Positions 1-11,263 are shown, counted from the stretch's first letter. The stretch is 64,000 nucleotides of DNA from Cryptomeria japonica (GCF_030272615.1 NC_081406.1:191773891-191837890), one strand, 5' to 3'. The notes: generated by a model not told the origin, from the letters alone. Numbers and translations: made by a program.

Positions 1-249
1 CTAAGGATAAATCTTGGTGTATTTTTTTTATATGTTTGTGTAGTGCATGAGGTCAATTGACACATCATTTAGCAAATGATGTTGTATGTGCAAAAAATAT
101 CTTTGTAAAGTAATAGCTTCAAATAAACTATGCATCCACTTATATATGTCCAAACAATACTAAAACAAAACCTTAGAAATAAGATGACAATCAAGCTCCG
201 CTACTAATAGGCTCATGTTATATAATTTGCAATAGAGAGGGATGAGAGT

Positions 250-1488
250 TGTAAAGTGGAAAATTGGATCCTAGTGACTCCCCACCTAGGAGAGAGAAAG
301 GAAGCCACTAGGATGATTTTCAGTTGGGAAGAACTTTACATTCAAAAGAGGGGCTTGAACCCACTTGATCCAAATCCGAGAGAAACAAGGATGTGAATTC
401 CGAGTGGATTGCAAGTGGTTGAAATGTGATTTACCCTCTTTTGTAATTGAGAAAGTTGACTTGTTGACTGCATGGAAAAGAGAGAGGAAATGAGTGAAGT
501 GAGGTGCTACCAGTTCGAGATCACGCTGTAACTTCAGATTTGAGCTAATTAAACTGATACGGATCTGCCCTGCAAATTTGGAGAAAAGTCGTTAGGACCG
601 TGGCAGGAATGTACATGGTCCACCAAAAAATCCGTGAGATGAAAAGGGTTCTTCCATCTCTACAAATGAAGCCCAATCCTACAATTACAACCATGTACCT
701 GCAACCTACACATAGAAAAGAGAAGAAAGGGGGGTTGTGGATAGGGGTTTTCCTTAGTCAAACCCCGGTTGAGGAATCAACCTAGAAAGAAAGTAATTGC
801 AAAGACTTGAATGTAAACAATGGAAATGTATACCTTGTAGATCTGCACCTTGTTGATGATGATTACTTTGCTTCTTGAATGTAATCACAAATGTTGCATG
901 AAATGACATGTAACATGAAAAATCCCTAAACACATACACATGCTTGCAAATGAATGTTGTAATGTTGCTCCAATGGATGGATGAAGAAGACTTGAATGCT
1001 TGAATGCTCACCTTGAAATCTTGTATTTTCTCCTTATGCTCTCTATCCTTATCATCTGTCTATGCACTCTCCATCCATCCTTGAATGAGGGTATTGAATT
1101 CCCTTTTATACATGCCTCAAGGATTAATTTTCAACCATCGGAGGCTGACAAAGAGGAATTGCAAACCCCGAAGACCATAAATGCATAGGAGATCGGGCAG
1201 ACCAAACATAGGGCTACCCTAAGGGGTGAGGACAGGGGTGACACACCCCTTTCCTAGGGGGACAGGGGTGCCACACCCTTGTCCTAGGGGGGAGAGGAGC
1301 ACCACGCCCTTGTCCTGCCCTATTTTGGGCCCCATAAAGGGTCTAAAGCAGACACAAGACATGAAGGAGGAAGAGAGAAGGGTTGGAAATGCAAAAGTAG
1401 GTCCTGGTTAAGGAAGGAGATGCCATCGCCAAGGTGAGGACCCCAAATGTGGTTAAAATTGTAGGGGTCACAATTTTATGACACTGCA
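250..1488 (-). repeat. 3' LTR (minus-strand sense)
   Basis: This 1239-bp copy lies downstream in the sense of the element. It contains about 2.7 tandem copies of a ~31-bp G/C-rich unit near 1232-1322 (ACAGGGGTGMCACACCC followed by YTTKTCCTAGGGGG) that is contracted in the partner LTR. This explains most of the 72-bp length difference. Short open frames here are repeat artefacts. Confidence 0.92.
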
Positions 1489-1505
1489 TTTAGCCCCCAC
1501 TTTAG
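1489..1505 (-). other. Polypurine tract
   Basis: On the minus strand AGTGGGGGCTAAA directly abuts the TGCAGTG start of the 3' LTR. This is the expected place and composition for the plus-strand primer. The same sequence, with ATGGGGGCTAAA, abuts the LTR that ends at 12896. Confidence 0.8.
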
Positions 1506-3912
1506 CGGGATTATGACTTACGCCACTACTACTGGTAAAGTAGAAGAAAAGAGAGATGAAGGAAATGAGAGATGCAGAGAAAAAACCACAAGGAGTGTAC
1601 GACATCACTAATATTGAGGAGCAAAAAGCCCCCAATCTTAGGGTCTTAACTCATGCCAACATATGCAAGAGCACACAAAACAAAAAGGCACAAGACACAC
1701 AAAACAAAGACAAAGCGCAAAAAGACAAACGACAAGAACAAGATACAAGATGACAAAATAATTAGCTGAAGAGATCTCGAGCTCAGATGTCTCAACAACT
1801 AATCAGGATACAAAGATCAATGCCATCACATAAACATGAGCGGCCATATAAAAAATCAAAGCTGACATCATCCGTGAACTACCAATAGTAAAACTATGAG
1901 TTCATGAGAGGAAGAAGAGAGAGAACATGAATACACACTTTGGTGATCCATGAGAATAAAGGTGAAGAAAAAAGAAACCATGGACGTCTCACCCCTAAAA
2001 TAGGTGATCCATGGAGAGAAGGACATGGAAAATCTTGCCCCTAGAGCTTGCCTAGGTGATCCATGTAAAGAGAGAGAGAGTGAGAAATCCGTTAGTTCCA
2101 ATCAACCTCATGCGCGTGTGTGCAAGTGAGGTTTGAAGTGCCTCATAGGAGTCTATGCCCGAGTATGCTACAACCTGTATAGAATGTATAGTACAAGTGT
2201 CAATAAAGGTGTGATATCTCACTCTAAGATATTGTGCTATTGTTCTAAGAATAACCACCCCGTATAAGAAAAAAAGTGGCATCATCTCACTCTAAGAGAC
2301 CGTACTTTGGTTCTGAGAATGACCCACTGTACAAGAGAAGAGTGACAACATCTTTCTTTAAGAGGTTTCCCTTTGGTTCCAAGAATGTCTCACTGTACAA
2401 GACAAGAAGAAGTGAAGACATCTCGCTCTAGTTCCGAGAATGACCCACTGTACAAAAAAGTGATGACATCTTGCTCTAAGAGATTTCCCTCTGGTTCCAA
2501 GAATGTCCCACTGTTCAATGCATGAGAGAGGTATAGTACAAAGGAGCAGTGTGAGTGCACCCCCTTAAGATGTCAACATAGGCTAATGTTGATATCTTAA
2601 GAAAAGTAGAACAAGGATACCCACCTTCATCTCAAAGAAGATATCCGCTATGCAAATAATGTCATAACTCTAAGTAACAGAGGGAATACACTTCAAGCAA
2701 GGATAAGATAGTTGACAAGAGATATCTTGTTGTAAGTGTAAAGATGATCCTTGGAGGAGAAGAGATCCTTGTTCAAAAGACATCTGCCCCCAAGAGGAGT
2801 TGTCTTAGACAAATATAACATCTTCTAGAACAAGAAAAAGAAAGAACAAGAATTCAATCCTTCCTCCTATTTCTAGGTGAAAGGGATTCTTGATGAGGGA
2901 TGACTCACGTTTAGCCCCCAAAGGGATGGTTAGATTTATCATAGATGTACATTACCCAGTGTAAAAGAGGTCATAGTCAAGGATTAACACTTCTTATATA
3001 AGAGAGAATCCTCAAGTCAAATAACCAACAATTCTACACAAGGAATGACATCAAGTAATAGAACTCACACCATCCACTTAATAGGGCAAAGTGGATCCCT
3101 AGAGAAAGAGAGAGAGAAGGATCATTTCCCCCCAAGATAAGGGACAATGAGAAGAGCTTACACAATCTACTAGAGAGAGATTAAACATAAGCAAATGTGT
3201 AATGAACTTACATGAACACATGCAAGAAAAGACATCAGTAAATGTAAAATACACTTATCAAGCTGTGGTAATCTTTGAAAAGAAGAGATAAAAATCATCA
3301 TGCATTCCCTAAGGGGGATTAGTCATAAAAGAATACCATTGTAAGAAATGATAATCACATATGAACAATGCAGCCCCTAGAGGAAATAATAATACAAGGG
3401 AAAGGAGTGAAAATCATTGCCCGCCAAGTGAGGAGAACAAGGAGAAATATTACGGATTTTCTGATGGTGATTAGTTTCAAGTTATATGTCGTCCTAGTGG
3501 AACAAATCCTTTCAAGGAAGGGATACATACTTCCCAAGAGATCATTCCCTGCTTAAGGGGCATATGATACTTGCGAATAATCAAAACCATAGAAGAGGTA
3601 AGATTTCCAAGAGAATGAAGGAAAGCAAAGAAGTGCAGTACTCATTAAAGATGCCCCTCTCCAAGCAAAGAGGAAAACCAAAGAATAATTAAATGCTCAC
3701 ATAGGAATAACCCTATGCAAGAAAAGAGGTCTAATAATGAATAATGCACAAAGATAGAGATAAATGTATAGAAAGATGGAGAAAAAGGGACTTAATGTTG
3801 CTGCCCCAAAATATGTTAAAGTGAAACAATACTACCACTAATGATAAAAAGCCCTCGTGAAATGGGTTAATTATTCCATAGGGTGAAGAGAAACATGAAG
3901 GGAAAAGAAGTG
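1506..3912. other. Non-coding interior of the LTR element where pol would be expected
   Basis: About 2.4 kb of purine-rich plus-strand sequence with many repeats of AAGAGAGA-like text and the tandem array at 2213-2520. I read both strands for the conserved polymerase motifs (YVDD-like, DTGA, HHCC, DDE) and found none. Its texture resembles the stretch after the second LTR at 12897-13620, so this non-coding region is a family trait. Confidence 0.7.
2213..2520 (-). repeat. Tandem repeat inside the LTR element, ~65-75-bp unit, about 4-5 copies
   Basis: The plus strand repeats a motif of the form CATCTCRCTCTAAGAG, then TTTGGTTCYRAGAATG, then WCCCACTGTACAAGA. It recurs at about 2213, 2283, 2350, 2418 and 2466 with drift and small deletions. 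It lies in the non-coding part between gag and the 3' LTR. No function is visible. Confidence 0.75.
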
Positions 3913-5007
3913 CTAAGGCACAATGTTTTTACCAAGAAATACAACTAGATCCTCTGCAAGACAAATGTGTGCAAGATCATATTGCAGCTGAACAAATTTA
4001 TTAAATGCATAACATTTTCCAATAGAATGTGAATATAAATCATGAAAAATGCAATATTCAATACCTTTCACTTGCTTAAGATTTTTATTTTTATTTTGAA
4101 GAGGAAAGGAAATGTTCTTGTCATATTTCAATCTCCAATATATTCTTGCAGCTAATTTGTCAGGATGGTAAATATCATCTTCCCATGAAGAAGAAGGTTT
4201 GTTAGAAGAAGGAGTTTCATTATCCACAATTCTAATTTTGCCACTTTCTATGCCATCTTGAATAGATTTTTGAAAATCAAGGCAATCATCAGCATTATGG
4301 TCATGGGCTTGATGAAATGAACAAAAAGAATGCTTTGAAGAAGAAGCATTCTTGTGGGCTCTCTTGATTTGTTGTTTTTGAAGGTAATCTTTAAATTTTT
4401 GATGTCGAAGGAATTTGTCCATAGAAAGAGGGGTACCACTTCCTAGGCCTCTTGTAGTAGTTTGTGTATGGGGGTTTATAGGGACATGGATTCCATGCTC
4501 AAATTTCCCAAATTTGTGTCCTTTAAAACCTTGTTTTGTAATTATATGAAAGCCAAGACTATAAGAATGTTGCAATTGACTAGATGGAGGAAGAAGATCA
4601 TGAATTTCTTTGAAATATTATGTGTAAGGAGGTAGAAAAGGATTTTTAGATGAAGGAGGAGTATCATGTGGAATGAGAATCTATTTGCCTTTATCAAGCT
4701 TATCCTTTTTGGATGATTGGGGAGGAACATCTTCATCATCTAAAAGCTCATTTTTATCGATTTCTATGCAAGGAGAAAGGTCATGAATAAAATGCATGAC
4801 ATCATCTTCCCTACATAGAATTTGATGTTGAAGATAGGTCTTAGGAGAATAAGGGGGATCTAAAGATGTAAGAATGTTGATGTTGTCATATTGCCCCCCT
4901 TTCTCAAGGGTGTGTGTATGAGGAGAAGATGGATCCATATTACTTTCCAATGCTTTCTCTCTTGTAGAAAGATCATTGGGTAAAGCATTATATCTCATTT
5001 CTTTCAC
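3913..5007 (-). pseudogene. gag: Gag-like gene of the LTR element, broken
   Basis: Two minus-strand frames (5007-4681, 108 codons, and 4575-3913, 220 codons) read as one protein separated by stop codons near 4681 and 4620. The second part carries two zinc-knuckle-like motifs: CSFHQAHDHNADDC followed by a charged helix, and YCIFHDLYSHSIGKC. Both match the C-x2-H-x3-H-x4-C style of plant Ty3/Gypsy Gag proteins (YCxFHxxxxHxTxxC). This is family knowledge; I did not align it. Gag would coat the element RNA and form the virus-like particle. The N-terminal 108 residues are acidic and low in complexity. The stops mean no full-length product is made. Confidence 0.75.
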
Positions 5008-5009
5008 AC

Positions 5010-5925
5010 AAGATACCCTAGGAGAGGTAAAAGGGTTGGGATCTTTAAGTTTAGGATCTACAAAATCTTTAAGGTGATTAACTTAGGAAATGCATTTTGT
5101 TAATAACATCACCATACTGCAACATAAATGATACATGAAAGCGTTGATATATAATTGAAAAGAAAATAATTTGGAAATCCTAACAACACAATCTGACCAA
5201 GTGCTATGAAGAAAGAGAAGCAACATGAAATTAAAGAAACTCTTATCCGACACATGATAATATATGCAAAAATTAATGTAATCACATGTGAAAGAGAAAG
5301 TAAATCCAATTTATTAATTGCCATTAAAAGTCTCTTAAGTGAAATCTGAATTTGTTGAAAAAGAAGATCTAAAATTAGGACCTTTTGATGAAAATTAATT
5401 TTAAGATTTGAATTTGATGAATTTTGAATTTGTGTTTGACCTTAAAGAGTTTTAAAATTGATAAAGCATACAAATTGGAAATTGGCCAGATGGCTACCTC
5501 GTATTCACAATCTGCTGCAATCAATCAAGCCCTATGAGATATCTCACATCCACAGGGAAGGTAATTGATTGGCAGATCTTTTTGCCAATCTTGGGATCAT
5601 GTCAGATGTGGTAGAAGTGATAGTTGACCCCGAATCGATAAGCTTGGAGATTAAGGAGCTGAATAGAATGGATTTAATGGAAAGAAAGCGAGATGGGGTT
5701 GGGTAATGTCTCCAGCTTCTAGGTCAATGTACCTGTAGTACCATGATGAGGTGGCAGAGGAATCATACAAGCTTAGTAGACTGACCATTCAAAATAGCAG
5801 TGTCGGCGGTGTAAGTAGCATTTGATTGACATAAAGCCTCTGTAGGACATAATTGCACAAATTGCTCGATCTTGGTCCTTTTGGCAAGTGTGCTTTATAT
5901 GGAAACTACTAGAAAACTCAGACTC
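5010..5925. other. Interior between gag and the antisense frame; nothing coding seen
   Basis: AT-rich up to about 5480, then more mixed sequence leading into the TATA box at 5926. No convincing reading frame on either strand. If the plus-strand frame at 6011 is a gene, the part from about 5500 would be its upstream region. Confidence 0.5.
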
Positions 5926-5932
5926 TATAAAA
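5926..5932 (+). promoter_or_regulatory. TATA box for the antisense frame
   Basis: TATAAAA preceded by GACTC, 85 bp upstream of the ATG at 6011. This is a plausible spacing for a plant TATA box, a start site about 30 bp downstream and a short leader. It points opposite to the LTR element. The match is by sequence only. Confidence 0.45.
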
Positions 5933-6010
5933 GACTCACTTCCCACGGCTCGACCTCAAGGAAAATTTGAGTGTTGAGCAAGTTCTTGGGGAGGAGAATA
6001 CTATTTTCTA

Positions 6011-6654
6011 ATGGCATACTTTGGTAGAGTTGGTTGCATGAACTATGAGGAAACACTTGATGCCCAAATCCACAACCTGTTTATTATAGAAGAGTATGTC
6101 TATGAGGCGATAAAAGACCTGGTTGGGATAACACTCAATTTTAAACGACATTGGTGTGACTCCACAGTTTATGAAGTGGTCCTTATGCCTCTAGTGGACG
6201 TCATTGGGAATAGGGAAAGGGCTGTGGAGTTGTTGTGCGACTTTGCTAAACCCGTCAATGGGAACTGCATTGTTGATGCCATTTTAAGTCTACCAGAGAA
6301 TGTGTGGTTTAGCATCCTATAGACATATTTTTAGCCAGACATGTTCCTACCCACTGAGTTTGAGGATGAAGAGGAGGAGAGTGAGGATGAAGGAGCAAGG
6401 TGTCGGATGACAGTGAGCGAAATAGGGCTGAAGCCAGGCAGTTGGAGAAGGAAGAACTAAAGGAGATGGTGAGGACGTTCGGTGAGAATGCTTGGGAAGT
6501 TTTCAGATGTGCGGTGCAGAATGGGAATATGGCTCCCTTCCGTAGAGTGACAAACACTGAAACATGGTGGTTCTCAGCTAGAGCAATAGAAACTGTGATC
6601 AGTGTGGGTGAATATGCTGGGGTCGTCATGCAAACATTCAATGGAGGTGCATAA
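6011..6654 (+). pseudogene. Antisense accessory reading frame inside the LTR element, unknown function
   Basis: A 103-codon frame (6011-6322) starts MAYFGRVGCMNYEE. After two in-frame stops (6320 and 6332) the same frame continues with a strongly acidic segment (EFEDEEEESEDE). It then shifts frame near 6400 into an 84-codon stretch ending at 6654, with the conserved-looking block ETWWFSARAIETVISV. Read through the breaks, it would be a small acidic protein of about 210 residues. It runs opposite to gag and lies between the 5' LTR and gag. Antisense additional frames are known in some plant Gypsy lineages. I do not recognise this family, and it could instead be a captured host exon. A TATA box lies upstream, and an A-rich stretch (about 6923-6940) lies downstream. 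Confidence 0.5.
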
Positions 6655-7442
6655 TGTTTGTATCAGTCTCCGTCTTTGGCCATAAGATGGTCCCTATTTT
6701 TGGTTATACTATTTCAGCAATGGTTCAAGATTATAGCGGAGGTGATAGGTAGATAAGCAGGCTGGGGTGTAGATTGATAATATCTGTATGATCAAACTTT
6801 GCACTCAGGGGTGGGTAGAAAAGAAGGCGTATGTAGTTGCTATTAGGCCTAGAAGCTATTTTGTAATACTTTTTGAAAGTTAATATAAGGGTGCTATCCC
6901 CTTTAAAGATAGCTCTTACCATTAAAAAAAATAAAAAAATGATAAAGCACGCTGATTTACTGGATTTGAGCAGAAAAATATAGTCAATTTTGTCTCCTAA
7001 ATTTTCAGGAAAAAAGCCAAGGACCGTGGTAGGAATGGACATGGTCCAACCAAATTTTTTTGAAATTTTTAGGGATGATAGAGATATGATTTTAATGCAA
7101 AATCTAAAAAAATAGCCGATTTGGAGATGTCTAGATCAGTCAAACTTGTGGTCAAAGGTCAAAATAGAAGAATCTTAAAAATTAGGGTTTTATGATTTAA
7201 CCATTGAATTTTTAGAATAAAGAGACAGATTTGAATTGCAATTTTGAAATAGAAATTAGATGTGTAACAAGCAATTAAAAATTTACACCTCACAAGATTA
7301 ATTTTCTCGAAATAAAAAATTAGGGTTTTTATGCAATTAACCTCTAAAATTTGCAAATAGATCAAACTTGAAAATGAAAATTTGAAATGAAAATTGCAAT
7401 TAATCAGATCTAAGAATGAGAAATTAGAATTAATGTGTAAGA
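6655..7442. other. 5' leader of the LTR element
   Basis: AT-rich sequence between the 5' LTR and the antisense frame. On the minus strand it is the untranslated leader that follows the primer site. The repeated TTTCATTTTCAAATTT-type text resembles the leader after the plus-strand LTR at 62800 onward, which supports common ancestry. No gene is seen. Confidence 0.6.
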
Positions 7443-7459
7443 TGTCAGGTTCACCAAAA
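7443..7459 (-). other. Primer-binding-site position, non-canonical
   Basis: Directly after the 5' LTR (minus sense) comes TTTTGGTGAACCTGACAT. The related plus-strand element has TTTTGGTGAACCCGACAT at 62800. Conservation in two separate copies at the exact LTR edge supports a primer site, but it is not the common initiator-Met TGGTATCAGAGC. I cannot name the tRNA. Confidence 0.6.
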
Positions 7460-8626
7460 TGTAAAGTGGAAAATTGGATCCTAGTGACTCCCCACTTAGG
7501 AGAGAGAAAGGAAGCCACTAGGATGATTTTCAATTGGGAAGAACTTTACATTCAAAAGAGGGGCTTGAATCTGCTAGATCCAAATCTAAGGGAAACAAGG
7601 ATGTGAATTCCAAGTGGATTGCAAGTGGTTGAAATGTGATTTACCCTCTTTTATAAATGAGAAAGTTGACTTGTTGACTATGTGGAAAAGAGAGAGGAAA
7701 TGGGTGAAATGAGGTGCTACTAGTTTGAGATCGCGCTGTAACTTCAGATTTGAGCTAATTAAACTAATATGGATCTGCCCTGCAAATTTGGAGAAAATTC
7801 GTTGGGACCGTGGTGGGAATGTACATGGTTCACCACAAAATCCATGAGACGAAAAAAGGGTTCTTCTCCCTCTGCAAATGAAGCCCAAACTTGCAATTAC
7901 AGCCATGCACCTGCAACGTACACACAAAAAAGAGAAGAAAGAGGGGTTGTGGATAGGGGTTTTCCTTAGTCAAACCTTAGTTGAGGAATCAACGTAGAAA
8001 GAAAGTAATTGCAAATACTCGAATGTAAACAATGGAAATGTATACCTTGTAGATCTGCAACTTGTTGATGGTGATTGCTTTGCTTCTTGAATGTAATCAT
8101 AAATGTTGCATGAAATGGCATGTAACATGACAAAAACCCTAAAACATACACATGCTTGCAAATGAATGTTGTAATGTTGCTTCAATGGATGGATGAAGAA
8201 GACTTGAATGCTTGAATGCTTACCTTGAAATCTTGTATCTTCTCCTTATTCTCTCTATCTCTTATCATCTGTCTATGCGCTCTCCATCCATCCTTGAATG
8301 AGGGTATTGAATTCCCTTTTATACATGCCTCAAGGACCGGAGGCCAACCAAGAGGAATTGCAAACCTCGAAGACTAGAAATGCATAGGAGATCGGGCATA
8401 CCAAACATAGGACCACCCTAAGGGGTGAGGATAGGGGTGCCATGCTCTTGTATTGCCCTATTTTAGGGCCTAGGTAGGGTCTAAAGAAGACACAAGACAT
8501 GAAGGAGGAAGAGAGAAGGGTTAGAAATGCAAAAGTAGGTCTAGGTTAAGGAAGGAGATGCCATCGCTAAGGTGAGGACCCCAAATGTGGTTAAAATTGC
8601 AGGGGTCACAATTTTATGACACTGCA
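7460..8626 (-). repeat. 5' LTR (minus-strand sense)
   Basis: This 1167-bp copy has the same ends as 250-1488 and is collinear with it over its whole length, except for the shortened G/C-rich subrepeat near 8400-8460. It would hold the element promoter. Its right edge is fixed by the AGAGT duplication at 8627-8631. Confidence 0.92.
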
Positions 8627-9830
8627 AGAGTGAGAGAGAGATACATATTGAAAGAGGAAGAGATAAAGGGGGGAGATTGATAAAGAGGGAGGGGTAAAGA
8701 GATAGGGATAAAGACGAAGATAGAGATTGAGGTGGAGAAGTGGAAGGAGACGGAGAAATAAGGAGAGAGAGACAAGATAGAATAAATAAATATACATAGA
8801 GTGAGACAGAGGGCGAGAATGAGAGAGGGAGAAATAAAAATATACATATAGAGATAGGAAGTGATATAGAGAGAGGTAGAGAGAGGGAGAAATATAGGTT
8901 TATAGATAGACATAGAGATAATTAGATAGAGATAGAGGAATAAATGGAAGGAGAAATATAGAGAAATAAATATAGAGAAGCAAATAGATAGAGATATAGA
9001 GGTCTAGGAAGAGGGGGAGCTAAAGATAGAGAGATATGGAAAAAAGAGATAGAGAGATATAGAGGAAGAGGGAGAGGGAGATATGAAGAAAGATATATAG
9101 AGGGTGAGATAAATTGATAAAGAGATATATAGAAGGGGAAAGGGAGAGAGACAAATAGAAAGATAGAGAAACAAAGAGAAGTATAGATGGACAAATAAAG
9201 ATGGAAAGAGGGAAGATAGATAAGGGGGAGAAATGTAGGGAGATAAAGGGGAGAGAGGGAGAAAGAGAGAGATAAATAGAGGAGGGAGAAAGAGAACATG
9301 AATGGGATATTGAGAAATAGAGATAAGATGGGGAGAGAGGGACAGAGAGAAGAAGAGGGGGCAGGGAGGGAGTGAGATCAATATATAGAGGGAGAAGGAG
9401 AGAGGGATACATTCAGATAGATGGTGATATACAGATGGAGAGAATATGAGTGAGGGGGGAGACATAAATATGCAACTCAATAATAGATACCTCAGAGAGA
9501 GAGTGATATAGATAGAGGAAGATATAAATAGTCAGAGGGATAGGGAGAGAGGCTAATATAGATAGAAGGGGATATACAAAATCAGAGGGATAGGGGGAGA
9601 GAGAGATGGAGTAACTAAAAGAGAGAGGTAGAGATAATGATATATATAGATCAAGGGGGAGAGGGAGAGGGAGAAATATGGAGATAAAGATAGAGGGAAA
9701 TAGTGAGAAAGCAAAGAAATAAAGAGAGGTATAGAGGGAGAGAGAGATAAAGATAGGGAGGGAGAGATAAGGATATTGTGTGTATATAAGTGAGAAATAT
9801 GGAGGGAGAGATATAGAGAGAGGGAGAAGA
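8627..9830. repeat. Purine-strand microsatellite tract (GA/GATA-rich), 1.2 kb
   Basis: The plus strand is almost wholly A and G with interspersed T, built from GAGAGATA, AGAGGGAGA and ATAGAGAG units with no strict period. The minus strand is therefore pyrimidine-rich, and every minus frame yields Leu/Ser/Tyr/Pro-rich open frames that are artefacts. The LTR element inserted into or beside the tract, since similar text (AATAGAGAGGGATGAGAGT) lies just left of its other end at 231-249. Confidence 0.92.
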
Positions 9831-9886
9831 ATATTTTTAAACACACACATTGATATTTTTATGATGGAGTACCATAGGAAGAACAG

Positions 9887-10013
9887 CGTACACGCTGTTT
9901 TAGCATTAAAACCACATACATGCTTTTTATTGAAAAAACACCCCGTACGTGGTTTTATAAAAAAAACCCTATATGTGGTCTTTATGCAAAAGAAATCCCG
10001 TATGTGATTTTGA
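9887..10013. repeat. Degenerate tandem repeat, ~28-bp unit, about 4.5 copies
   Basis: A core of the form GTAYRTGSTTTT followed by an A-rich spacer recurs five times: CGTACACGCTGTTTT, CATACATGCTTTTT, CGTACGTGGTTTT, CTATATGTGGTCTTT and CGTATGTGATTTT. The spacing is 26-30 bp. No coding capacity is credible. Confidence 0.8.
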
Positions 10014-11263
10014 CTGTTTAGGCAATAGGCTTGGATGACGAAGCTATGGGTTGGAAGTTTGATTTCCCTCCATTTCCCTCCTTTTTGACTTGTTTTGTTT
10101 TATCAACTTGCTTTTTTGAATTTGTCATCATTAGGTTTACACTTCATCAAGTGGGTATTTCTAAAATTGCCACCATATTTTCACCCATCTTCTGAGCTTT
10201 CTAACCATGTATTTTTTTTAAATTTGAACAACAATAACATATTATTATTGAATTTCTTTTACCAGTGTCTCCATAGTTCTCAGAGACATACATGTACCAT
10301 TTTGTTAATAACTTTTGATCTACTTATCCAAATTTAAAAAACTTTATATATTATTTTAGTGCACTTTATTATTTATAGTTTTTTTTTTTTAAATTGCATT
10401 TTTTGATTGTTTTGGTGCAAGTTATGTTTTGTGCACGAATAGGTACCTTATTTTTTAGGATGTGCTCGATTAGAAAAATTAGAAAAAACAAACCACTCAA
10501 CAAAAAATTACAAAAAAATACACCAATTCTAGTGCTCACTCTTAAATATATTTTTTCCAAAGGATTTGTCAAAATACTAAATCTAAATATGACTTTTTTG
10601 ATGCGCACGTCAAACACTATGTTATGTTTTTCAAAAAAAAATCAAGGTCTCTTTTTCGTGAGTGAAGGATTTGACCCCCTTAATCTTATCTAATTTTAAA
10701 AAAAATTAGTAGTTTGGAAACTAGATTTAGAGTACTACAATCTTTGTTCTTTGAGTATGTTCATATCTTGAGTGGAGGACTCTCAACTTTCTCCTCCAAG
10801 TTCAAGTTTACCCGATTTCAGAAAAAAAAAGTGTCCACTTATACCCCCTTTTTGGACACCTTTTTTTTTCACTTACCCATTATATGTGTGTGTGTGTGCG
10901 TATTAACAGAATTGTTTATATACATTTTATGCACATATGTACACAATTGTATGTATACACAAGTTACTTCTTTATTAGTTTTATTAAAAAAGATAACAAA
11001 ATTATGGTTCTATAAAAATATCCTTTAGGGACCTCTAACCATCTACAAATGATATTTAACTAGATGCAACAAAAAAAAGAGAATAAAATTATTGATTTGA
11101 TCTACTTAAATATTACAACACAATTTACACTTCCCATTATTACTAAATGAAAGATAATTTTCTCTAATGTAATAACAAGCCATCCAAAGAAGAAGCCTAA
11201 TCACTCTTTTTTCAAGCAGAAGGAATGATTGAAACTAGAAATTAAAAATATCATATACATTCC
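10014..11263. other. AT-rich intergenic stretch, nothing identified
   Basis: Homopolymer A and T runs and a short TG repeat near 10887-10900. Open frames here (for example 10394-10693 on plus) are rich in Phe, Leu, Ile and Lys, show no motif and have no partner copy. I see no gene. Confidence 0.6.

Larger units (their letters stand above)
250..8626 (-). mobile_element. Complete non-autonomous Ty3/Gypsy-like LTR retrotransposon
   Basis: Two long direct repeats (250-1488 and 7460-8626) bound a 6-kb interior. Read on the minus strand, each repeat starts TGCAGTGTC and ends TTTACA, the usual TG...CA ends. The five bases just outside are AGAGT on both sides (245-249 and 8627-8631), a perfect target-site duplication, so the borders are firm. 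A purine tract next to the left repeat and a primer-site-like sequence next to the right repeat set the orientation as minus. The interior holds a decayed gag-like frame but no recognisable protease, reverse transcriptase, RNase H or integrase, so the element depended on a relative for movement. By eye about 20 of the first 330 LTR bases differ between the two repeats, mostly C/T and G/A changes, so the insertion is not recent. Confidence 0.93.

Noticed and set aside
1226-1411. 61-codon Pro/Thr/Arg-rich plus frame
   Set aside because: It is a translation of the G/C-rich LTR subrepeats.
8606-9850. Several overlapping minus-strand open frames of 60-160 codons
   Set aside because: They are translations of the pyrimidine strand of a GA microsatellite (Leu/Ser/Tyr/Pro only), with no start context or motif, and they overlap in all frames.
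10394-10693. 99-codon plus frame
   Set aside because: AT-rich, no motif, matched by an overlapping minus frame of similar length; consistent with chance.
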